8,036 nt of DNA from an uncultured Collinsella sp. Lineage in GTDB: Bacteria > Actinomycetota > Coriobacteriia > Coriobacteriales > Coriobacteriaceae. Position 1 is the first letter of the stretch. Each line of letters begins with the position of its first letter. This document shows positions 1 to 4,706 of the stretch, in pieces. The notes under the pieces are model-generated. The model ran no database searches and was not told the origin of the DNA. It saw nothing but the letters and a program-made list of their open reading frames with translations. Where the stretch lies: positions 1 through 8,036 of the forward strand of contig URZN01000044.1 in assembly GCA_900552345.1 (NCBI GenBank), in the 5' to 3' direction. A program made the translations under genes and the position numbers.

Positions 1-77
1 CCTGTTTACAGACTGAAATGGTAGAAAATAATAGCAAACAAAACCACACGAGTGCCCAATGGTTGCAGGCGTTTTAC

Positions 78-119
78 CATGCGGGGCCTTCCAGCCGACT
101 TGGCAGAAGGCCCCGCATG
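78..119 (-). terminator. Stem-loop just downstream of the MalY-type gene
   Basis: A 13-bp perfect stem (CATGCGGGGCCTT at 78-90 with its complement at 107-119) encloses a 16-base loop. It begins about ten bases past the stop codon of the minus-strand aminotransferase gene, where a transcription terminator would be expected. On the minus strand the bases after the stem read GGTAAAACGCC, so the U-run of a classical intrinsic terminator is missing. It may end transcription with help from Rho or protect the 3' end. Bases 1-77 are A/T-rich with no gene visible. Confidence 0.5.
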
Positions 120-129
120 CAGTGCTCAC

Positions 130-1344
130 TTACCGTGTATTAAAAACGTAGCGGTCCAGGCGGTCGCACGCCTCCCTTACGCGCGAAAGCGGCAGCGCCA
201 GATTCACGCGAATGTGGCAGGGCCCGTGGAACGGACGGCCGTCCTGATACCCCACGCCCACGCGCGCCCCCTCGTCGAGCAGCCACTGAACATCGCGGCC
301 ATGCTCGCGGCACCACTCGGTGCAGTCCAGGAACACCATGTACGTGCCCTGCGGACGCGAAAACGCGACGCCCTTCCAATGTTTTTCTGCATACGCGCAG
401 AAGTACTCGATATTGCCGGCAAGCACCTGGTTAAGCTCGTCCACCCACTCGTAGCCTTGCGGCTGGTAGGCACCGATAAGCGCGTGCATGGAGAGGACGT
501 TCATCTCGTTGTAGTGGGTCTTGTTGGACACGGCGCACACGCGGTCGCGCAGCGTCTCGTTGTAGATGATGTGGTAGCTGCCGACCAGACCCGCCAGGTT
601 AAACGTCTTGCTCGGCGCATAGAGGGCAACCGTGCGCATGCGGGCATCCTCGCTCACCGACTGCGTCGGGATATGCTTGTGTCCCGGCAGGATGATATCG
701 GACCAAATCTCGTCCGAGATCACCACGCAATCGTGCTGGCGATAGATGTCCATGGCGCGCTCGATCTCGTTGCGCTCCCATACGCGGCCGCAGGGATTGT
801 GCGGCGAGCAGAACACCGCGGCATGAATGTTGTTTTGGGCGAGTTTGCACTCCATGTCCTCAAAGTCCATGCGCCACACGCCCTGGTCGTCGAGTTTAAG
901 CGGGCTGTGGACAATGCGATAGCCCGCGGCTTCGATAGACTTGGTAAAGCCGATGTAGGTGGGGCTGTGGACCAGCACCGCATCGCCCGGCTGGACATAC
1001 GCGCGCAACGTCGACACGACGCCGCCCAGCACGCCGTTTTCGTAGCCGATATGCTCAGGCGCCAGGCCCTCGACGCCGTTGCGGCGGCCCTGCCATTCGA
1101 TGATGCGGTCGAAATACTCGGGGCGCGGATTGAAATAGCCAAACATGGGGTGCTGAGCGCGCTTGATGATGTACTCCTGGACCGTGGGCACCGTGGCAAA
1201 ATTCATATCCGCCACCCACATGGGAATGCGGTCGAAGCCCTCATCGGGTGCGTTCGGAGCCATACCGGGGATCTCGCCCCAGGAGTCAACGGCGATGGAG
1301 TCCATGCCGTGGCGGTCGATAAGCGAGCTAAAGTCGTATTTCAT
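130..1344 (-). CDS. malY: MalY/PatB-type PLP-dependent aminotransferase (cystathionine beta-lyase-like)
   Basis: This 404-residue cytoplasmic protein belongs to fold-type I PLP enzymes of the MalY/PatB family. Members cleave C-S bonds of cystathionine or cysteine conjugates to release a thiol, pyruvate and ammonia. In E. coli, MalY also represses the maltose regulon. The family opening is present (FDRIPMWVADMNF, about 38-49). SPHNPCGRVW (180-189) supplies the asparagine near the PLP ring, SDEIWSDI (210-217) the aspartate that pairs with the pyridine nitrogen, and SKTFNLAG (245-252) the Schiff-base lysine K246. A C-terminal HIRVNLALP carries the carboxylate-binding arginine. Length is normal for the family. 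The start has a good Shine-Dalgarno sequence (GGGAG, six bases upstream). It lies 112 bases downstream of trmO on the same strand, so it could be cotranscribed or have its own promoter. The family is well supported; lyase versus regulatory role cannot be decided from sequence. Confidence 0.9.
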   Translation of the reverse strand: MKYDFSSLIDRHGMDSIAVDSWGEIPGMAPNAPDEGFDRIPMWVADMNFATVPTVQEYIIKRAQHPMFGYFNPRPEYFDRIIEWQGRRNGVEGLAPEHIGYENGVLGGVVSTLRAYVQPGDAVLVHSPTYIGFTKSIEAAGYRIVHSPLKLDDQGVWRMDFEDMECKLAQNNIHAAVFCSPHNPCGRVWERNEIERAMDIYRQHDCVVISDEIWSDIILPGHKHIPTQSVSEDARMRTVALYAPSKTFNLAGLVGSYHIIYNETLRDRVCAVSNKTHYNEMNVLSMHALIGAYQPQGYEWVDELNQVLAGNIEYFCAYAEKHWKGVAFSRPQGTYMVFLDCTEWCREHGRDVQWLLDEGARVGVGYQDGRPFHGPCHIRVNLALPLSRVREACDRLDRYVFNTR

Positions 1345-1456
1345 GCTGAACTCCCGTGCGAAGTGGATTGTTTTGGTAGGCGTTATTGTCCACCAGCGTG
1401 GGCAGTTTTGGCATGGGGTTTGGCGTTGTTTTTGACGGATACGGACGGATGGCCGG

Positions 1457-2194
1457 TTAGTCTTGCACGTCGTTGATGGCGGTTACCGTTAGCTGGGCTC
1501 CGTCGACCGTAAAAGATATGTCAAGCCCGGCGAAGGCCAGATGATAGACGCGGTTTGGCTCGTGCTTGCTGGCCGCGCGGCGCGGATCTTGGCGAAGAAC
1601 CTCGACCAGACCGGGGAGCTTTGCGGGCGGGACCATATCCTGCAGCGTCTGCGGGAACTTGATGTCGAGCTCTTGCCACGGAGCATCCTCAATCCAGCCG
1701 CCCGTTGCATCCGGGTGGCAGTCCGCAAACGGAATGTAGGGCTTAATGTCGTAGATGGGCGTGCCGTCGCGCAGGTCGGACCCCAGCACATGGATGATGG
1801 GGCCGTCGTCGGTAAGCTCCACGCGGTCGAGCTTGACGCAGGTGAGACCGATGGGGTTAGGGCGAAACGGACTGCGTGTGGCAAACACGCCCACGCGCTC
1901 GGCTCCACCCAGACGAGGCGGGCGCACGGTCTTCGACCATTTTGCGTTGGTTCCGGACCTGTCCTGCGTTTTGGCATCGGCGGCTATGTCCTTAGCCGTT
2001 CCGCCGGGCGTTCCGTTTTCGAAGCGCCACAGCAGCCATAGGTGAGAGAAGGAGTCCAGACCCTCAACCGCTGCATTGGAGGCAAATTCCGGCTCAAAAA
2101 AGATGCGTCCCTGCAGATGGGGTGCCAAAAAGCTGTTGCGCGGAATGCCGAACTTCTGCGGCAGGTCGGTATGTATGTGTGCAATAGGTTTCAT
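1457..2194 (-). CDS. trmO: tRNA (N6-threonylcarbamoyladenosine(37)-N6)-methyltransferase TrmO
   Basis: TrmO (TsaA/YaeB family) uses S-adenosylmethionine to methylate t6A37 in threonine tRNA, giving m6t6A and tuning decoding. The 245-residue protein has the usual size (E. coli about 235). The N-terminal beta-barrel domain (about 1-165) carries the signatures FSHLWLLWRFE (49-59), GVFATRSPFRPNPIGLT (102-118), and GTPIYDIKPYIPFAD (144-158). The remainder (about 170-245) matches the small C-terminal domain position. The open frame continues upstream to 2773, but that would run through the divergent regulator, so the start must be ATG 2194 (MKPIAH) or ATG 2203 (MTGMKP). Neither has a clear ribosome-binding site. 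A TACAAT sequence on the minus strand (2207-2202) would put a transcript start almost on ATG 2194, suggesting but not proving a leaderless message. Confidence 0.9.
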   Translation of the reverse strand: MKPIAHIHTDLPQKFGIPRNSFLAPHLQGRIFFEPEFASNAAVEGLDSFSHLWLLWRFENGTPGGTAKDIAADAKTQDRSGTNAKWSKTVRPPRLGGAERVGVFATRSPFRPNPIGLTCVKLDRVELTDDGPIIHVLGSDLRDGTPIYDIKPYIPFADCHPDATGGWIEDAPWQELDIKFPQTLQDMVPPAKLPGLVEVLRQDPRRAASKHEPNRVYHLAFAGLDISFTVDGAQLTVTAINDVQD

Positions 2195-2261
2195 GCCGGT
2201 CATTGTACGGCATGGAGGCGTGGGGCGTTGCGCGCAATTCTTCGCCGCGGTCTCCCGTCGT

Positions 2262-2276
2262 GCAACCAACGGTTGC
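2262..2276. promoter_or_regulatory. Palindromic operator candidate in the trmO / regulator divergent spacer
   Basis: GCAACC-AAC-GGTTGC is a perfect six-base inverted repeat with a three-base centre. It ends at the base before the proposed -35 box of the regulator gene and lies between the two divergent start codons. Its place and size fit the binding site of a dimeric regulator, most simply the HTH protein encoded next to it. No protein-binding evidence can be had from sequence. Confidence 0.45.
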
Positions 2277-2305
2277 TTGGAAGGGCGCCTGCCGCCGCGT
2301 ATGCT
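2277..2305 (+). promoter_or_regulatory. Likely promoter of the XRE-zinc ribbon-TipAS gene
   Basis: TTGGAA (2277-2282) and TATGCT (2300-2305) are separated by 17 bases and each match four of six consensus positions. Transcription would start near 2312, giving a leader of about 24 bases that contains the AAAGGAG ribosome-binding site (2324-2330), five bases before ATG 2336. The upstream palindrome abuts the -35 box. Confidence 0.4.
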
Positions 2306-2335
2306 TAAGCTATCAACCAGCAGAAAGGAGCCGCT

Positions 2336-3163
2336 ATGGCCTTTGCAGAAAAGCTCATTGCCATCCGTCGCGCCCATCACCTTACCCAAGAGCAGCTCGC
2401 CGCCAAGCTCTTCGTCACACGCCAAGCCGTCAGCCGTTGGGAGCGCGGCGAAGTCACCCCGGGTATCGATATGATGAAGCTCATTGCCGCCGTAACCGGA
2501 GAGCCGCTGCCCCACCTGCTCGAAATGCCCGAGCATTATTGCCAGAGCTGCGGCATGATACTCACGCCCGACGACTGCGGTACCGATGCTGCGGGCGCCA
2601 CGACCGACCATTACTGCAAGTGGTGCTACGACCATGGCAAGTACACCTACGACACCACCATGGAGGCGATGATTGAAGATTGCGCCCCGCGGCTGGCGCA
2701 AAACACCGGCATGTCGCTCGACGAAGCCGTCTCGCTCATGGGCGCCGTCCTGCCGCAACTGGAGCGCTGGCACACCGTGCAGGAAAACGAAGAGCGCTAC
2801 GGCGCCGAGGCGCGGGCGCGCTATGGCGATGAGGCTATCGATGCAGCAAACGAAACGTTACTGGACATGGATCCTCAGACATGGAACGACATGAAGGAAC
2901 TTGAACGCGCTATTTTGGGTCAGCTCTCGATTGCCATGGGCGACGGCGATGCGGACGGAAGCGAGGCTCGCAAGCTTGTCGCGATGCATCGTCGGTGGAT
3001 TGTCCTTAACTGGGGACACGAGCCCCAGAACGAAGCGTATCTGGGCCTCGCCCACGGTTATCTGGCCGACCAGCGCTTTATCGACTGCTACGACAAGGCC
3101 TGCGGCACCGGAGCCACGGCGTTTCTGGTACAGGACATCGAATCGTCGTTGACGCGCGCATAG
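2336..3163 (+). CDS. XRE-family regulator with zinc ribbon and TipAS-type ligand-binding domain
   Basis: This 275-residue predicted transcription factor has three parts. Residues about 5-58 form an XRE/HTH_3 DNA-binding domain (LTQEQLAAKLFVTRQAVSRW, then ERGEVTPGIDMM). Residues 68-104 form a putative zinc ribbon with C69-x2-C72 and C94-x2-C97 (YCQSCGM and YCKWCYDHGKY). Residues about 145-272 resemble the TipAS antibiotic-recognition domain: W183 with the M/E-rich helix, a central MHRRWI helix (217-222), then GLAHGYLADQRFIDCYDK (237-254) and a C-terminal helix. In known proteins TipAS follows a MerR-type HTH and binds thiopeptides and other bulky drugs, so a small-molecule sensor is likely here; its ligand is unknown. 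The start is fixed by a strong AAAGGAG. The glutaredoxin gene starts 51 bases after its stop, with no clear terminator between, suggesting cotranscription. Domain calls are by pattern recognition. Confidence 0.85.
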   Translation: MAFAEKLIAIRRAHHLTQEQLAAKLFVTRQAVSRWERGEVTPGIDMMKLIAAVTGEPLPHLLEMPEHYCQSCGMILTPDDCGTDAAGATTDHYCKWCYDHGKYTYDTTMEAMIEDCAPRLAQNTGMSLDEAVSLMGAVLPQLERWHTVQENEERYGAEARARYGDEAIDAANETLLDMDPQTWNDMKELERAILGQLSIAMGDGDADGSEARKLVAMHRRWIVLNWGHEPQNEAYLGLAHGYLADQRFIDCYDKACGTGATAFLVQDIESSLTRA

Positions 3164-3214
3164 ACCGCGGCGGCTTTGGGTATTTCAATCAAAACTTCAA
3201 CCGATTGGAGACCC

Positions 3215-3460
3215 ATGGCTACTGATCACGAGCTCGCGCTATTCGTTATGACCGGCTGCCCGTATTGCTTAAAGGTCAAGCGTTTCCTTGCCGATAACGG
3301 CGCGACCATCCCCGAGCGCAATATCTCGACCGATTCCGATGCCGAACAGACACTCATCGCCGTCGGCGGAAAGCGCCAGGTTCTCTGCTTGTTCATCGAC
3401 GGCAAGCCGCTCTACGAATCGAGCGACATCATCGCATGGGTACAAAAGAACCTGCTCTAA
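3215..3460 (+). CDS. Glutaredoxin-like thiol-redox protein (CPYC), cis-proline replaced
   Basis: An 81-residue single-domain thioredoxin-fold protein. The first strand leads into the redox motif C15-P-Y-C18 (FVMTGCPYCLKVKRFL), as in glutaredoxins, which reduce disulfides or glutathionylated proteins. The C-terminal part (LFIDGKPLYESSDIIAWVQK) resembles the end of glutaredoxins and GST N-terminal domains. In this fold, the turn before that strand normally has a V-P pair holding the cis-proline that shapes the substrate groove. Here the matching residues are V56-L57 (codon CTC 3383-3385, one base from CCC). The frame extends upstream to 3176, but ATG 3215 has GGAG four bases before it and begins where the fold begins. 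It probably shares a transcript with the regulator upstream. Confidence 0.82.
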   Translation: MATDHELALFVMTGCPYCLKVKRFLADNGATIPERNISTDSDAEQTLIAVGGKRQVLCLFIDGKPLYESSDIIAWVQKNLL

Positions 3461-3496
3461 CACTCGCGTTGCGACCGGCTCGCCCCAACCTATACG

Positions 3497-3568
3497 ACCC
3501 AAACATGTACACCAGCATCCAAAGTCGACATTTTTCGACATCTTTGGATGCTGGCGTACAGTTTTTGC
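3497..3568. repeat. Dispersed hairpin repeat, copy 1 (pairs with 4574-4645)
   Basis: Bases 3497-3553 are identical to 4574-4630, and the match continues to 3568/4645 with two substitutions (3554 and 3562). The repeat folds into a long stem: TGTACACCAGCATCCAAAG (3506-3524) pairs with 3542-3560 with one mismatch. The 17-base loop contains TCGACAT twice, three bases apart. A TTTTT run follows at 3562-3566. Lying just past the glutaredoxin stop, it may terminate that transcript. Its presence twice in one small region marks it as a dispersed element, not a locus-specific structure. Confidence 0.85.
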
Positions 3569-3570
3569 GG

Positions 3571-3653
3571 GTAGTCATGGACGCTCTTAACCGTCTAATT
3601 GTTTGAGGCGACCTTTGGATTATGGCTGTTTGACGCCTCTGGAAAGGATTTCC
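3571..3653. repeat. Degenerate repeat remnant and small stem-loops
   Basis: Directly after hairpin copy 1, 3571-3590 (GTAGTCATGGACGCTCTTAA) resembles the sequence after copy 2 (TAGTCATTGGGGACGTTCTT, 4650-4669). Copy 1 therefore seems to have carried the same second module, now decayed. Further on are a GAGGCG/CGCCTC stem (3605-3610 with 3634-3639) and a small GGAAA/TTTCC stem (3641-3645 with 3649-3653). No coding sequence is apparent. Confidence 0.45.
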
Positions 3654-3655
3654 GA

Positions 3656-3899
3656 GAGGGCTGTGGTCAAAAAAGGGCAAATATGAGTACTGCTACCTGT
3701 TTAGTAGCAGCGATTTTGATCACTTCAGGAACTATTCAACGTTCCATACGTCCGTAGACGACGCTATTTCTCCTCATATGTTTAATAAAAGTAGCTCCTA
3801 ATGGGAACAAATCTCATCAGGAGCTACTATTTATAGCAAAATAAATGTAACTATAATGGCAACAGTACTCATATTTGCCCTTTTTTGACCACGACCCTC
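3656..3899. mobile_element. MITE-like element with 30-bp perfect terminal inverted repeats
   Basis: The 30 bases at 3663-3692 (beginning GTGGTCAAAAAAGGGC, ending GAGTACTG) are repeated exactly in reverse complement at 3863-3892. Allowing a two-base mismatch, the match extends outwards by GAGGG/CCCTC, giving 37-base arms at 3656-3692 and 3863-3899. The 170-base interior is A/T-richer than the flanking genes and has no convincing ORF. It holds two further stem-loops (3690-3710 and 3790-3828). Size, long termini and lack of coding capacity fit a miniature inverted-repeat transposable element. I see no clear target-site duplication, so the exact ends are uncertain and a purely structural repeat remains possible. 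Confidence 0.65.
3790..3828. terminator. Stem-loop inside the MITE-like element
   Basis: AGTAGCTCCT (3790-3799) pairs with AGGAGCTACT (3819-3828), extended by three further pairs after one mismatch, around an 11-base loop. Read on the minus strand it is followed by TTTTATT; on the plus strand by ATTTATA. It could act as a weak bidirectional terminator carried within the element. Confidence 0.4.
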
Positions 3900-3914
3900 C
3901 AGAATAGCCGCTGA

Positions 3915-3998
3915 GGACGACACTAAATGACATAATCCGGCACTTGGACGTTCTTATATGACTAGCCATTGAAGGACACCTAACGACTACTCCCATTC
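3915..3998 (+). repeat. Degenerate tandem units of the GGACGTTCTT repeat
   Basis: Three related stretches start at 3915 (GGACGACACTAAATGACATA), 3946 (GGACGTTCTTATATGACTAG) and 3974 (GGACACCTAACGACTACTCC), spaced 31 and 28 bases. All resemble the better preserved unit GGACGTTCTTAAATGACTAG at 4660-4679. The alignment needs small gaps, so the middle unit is convincing and the outer two are tentative. It looks like a decayed array of a dispersed repeat. Confidence 0.45.
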
Positions 3999-4019
3999 GC
4001 GACACACTGTGTCGCGAAT
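3995..4019. repeat. 25-base perfect palindrome with a single central base
   Basis: ATTCGCGACACA (3995-4006) and TGTGTCGCGAAT (4008-4019) are exact reverse complements around C4007. With a one-base centre it is a poor RNA hairpin unless the inner pairs open, and reads better as a dimeric protein-binding site or recombination site. It is about 275 bases upstream of the RHH gene, with no other gene near, so no target can be assigned. Confidence 0.5.
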
Positions 4020-4210
4020 TAAGCTGGTCCCATTATCGAAGACCAGTGAGAGCTCCTGCCCAGAATCTCGATAGCTTAATAAAGCGCTCCCCTCCGGAAG
4101 TTCAATGAGCATCCAAATTCCAGGCTGAAAAGCAAAGGAGTATCGAAGCCGTCAATGCTCATTTCCTATCGAACACGCGGGTCAAAACAAGCTAATTAGC
4201 CTGATAAACT
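4020..4210. other. Non-coding stretch with short inverted repeats
   Basis: No gene is visible between the palindrome and the RHH promoter. Structures present are CTGGTC/GACCAG (4024-4029 with 4041-4046), AATGAGCAT/ATGCTCATT (4104-4112 with 4155-4163, loop 42 bases) and the perfect palindrome GCTAATTAGC (4191-4200). The string TATCGA recurs at 4035, 4141 and 4167, and in reverse at 4068 and 4281. This may be the wreck of a former gene or a structured leader; nothing here is strong enough to name. Confidence 0.3.
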
Positions 4211-4247
4211 GTTTGTATTTTTGTCTACAAAACTGTATACAAAAAGA
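4211..4247 (+). promoter_or_regulatory. Promoter and operator-like array of the RHH gene
   Basis: TTGTAT (4213-4218) and TATACA (4236-4241), 17 bases apart, form a plausible promoter with transcription starting near 4248. The same bases hold nested inverted repeats: TTTGTAT (4212-4218) with ATACAAA (4237-4243), and TTTTGT (4219-4224) with ACAAAA (4227-4232). Four TTTGT half-sites over a promoter are what an autorepressing ribbon-helix-helix protein would be expected to bind. The link to the downstream protein is inference. Confidence 0.5.
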
Positions 4248-4295
4248 GTATCCGTTGACCTGTGCTCGACATTATGCCGATCGATAGGAGGCGCT

Positions 4296-4562
4296 ATGGA
4301 CGCAAAGCAACTCGAAAAGATGATGGGATTTGCCCCTGGAGAGTTGGAGAAAACCGCGGAAGCCTACGAAAAAGATGAGTGGCCGAAGGGTCGCACCATC
4401 AAGCTGGGAAGGCCGCCGATTTCTGACGAGCCAAGCGTTGTTTTATCCGCACGCGTGGGTGAATCGGTCCTTGAAGCCTTTGACGCAAAAGCAAAGCGCC
4501 ATGGGCAAACACGCACGGAGCGACTCAGGGAGCTCATCACGCTTGATGCAATGATTGCCTAG
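4296..4562 (+). CDS. Ribbon-helix-helix (CopG/antitoxin-like) DNA-binding protein, no toxin partner
   Basis: An 88-residue protein. The N-terminal half is charged and probably flexible (ELEKTAEAYEKDEWPKGRTI, 16-35), followed by LGRPP. The C-terminal half fits a ribbon-helix-helix fold: a beta strand SVVLSARV (47-54), helix A about 55-69 and helix B TRTERLRELITLDAMI (72-87). The EKDEWPKG...GRP segment ahead of an RHH fold is seen in antitoxin-type repressors. ATG 4296 is chosen over the longer frame from 4221 because AGGAGG lies four bases upstream and the longer frame would cross the promoter. No toxin ORF is present on either side; downstream is a repeat and then the convergent dus gene. It may be an orphan antitoxin or a stand-alone autoregulated repressor. 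Fold fairly sure, role unknown. Confidence 0.75.
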   Translation: MDAKQLEKMMGFAPGELEKTAEAYEKDEWPKGRTIKLGRPPISDEPSVVLSARVGESVLEAFDAKAKRHGQTRTERLRELITLDAMIA

Positions 4563-4573
4563 TTACCCACCAC

Positions 4574-4645
4574 ACCCAAACATGTACACCAGCATCCAAA
4601 GTCGACATTTTTCGACATCTTTGGATGCTGACGTACAGCTTTTGC
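4574..4645. repeat. Dispersed hairpin repeat, copy 2 (pairs with 3497-3568)
   Basis: This is the second copy of the element after the glutaredoxin gene, in the same orientation and 1077 bases away. The stem is 4583-4601 with 4619-4637. It carries one more mismatch than copy 1 because of G-to-A at 4631. It starts 12 bases past the RHH stop codon, so both copies sit directly downstream of a plus-strand gene end. TTTT follows at 4640-4643. Termination or mRNA 3'-end protection is plausible. Confidence 0.85.
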
Positions 4646-4649
4646 AACA

Positions 4650-4700
4650 TAGTCATTGGGGACGTTCTTAAATGACTAGTCGTTAAAGAACGTCCCCAAT
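4650..4700. terminator. 46-base palindrome between convergent RHH and dus genes
   Basis: ATTGGGGACGTTCTT (4655-4669) pairs perfectly with 4686-4700, and the interior continues to pair imperfectly up to a GACTAGTC centre. It starts six bases after the dus stop codon and lies between convergent genes, so a bidirectional terminator role is likely despite the lack of a U-run. An alternative fold exists: TAGTCATT (4650-4657) pairs with AATGACTA (4671-4678). Related degenerate units at 3915-3998 and 3571-3590 show it belongs to a repeat family. Confidence 0.7.
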
Positions 4701-4706
4701 GGCTAA

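Noticed and set aside
1435..1453. GACGGAT direct repeats upstream of the MalY-type gene
   Set aside because: They are short, lie next to the trmO stop codon and do not line up with a recognisable promoter; chance is likely.
52..1476. 474-codon plus-strand open frame across the MalY-type gene
   Set aside because: It lies opposite a gene with clear PLP-enzyme motifs and its translation is Arg/Ala/His-rich with no recognisable domain; it is an antisense shadow in G+C-rich DNA.
2204..2773. N-terminal extension of TrmO up to 2773
   Set aside because: It would overlap the start and HTH domain of the divergent regulator, and family length and motifs begin at MKPIAH.
3915..3998. CRISPR-like array with 28-31 base period
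   Set aside because: The units are degenerate along their whole length and resemble a dispersed palindromic repeat; there are no constant repeats with unique spacers.
3817..4005. 62-codon minus-strand ORF at the right end of the MITE-like element
   Set aside because: It crosses the terminal inverted repeat, has no ribosome-binding site and its translation has no recognisable pattern.
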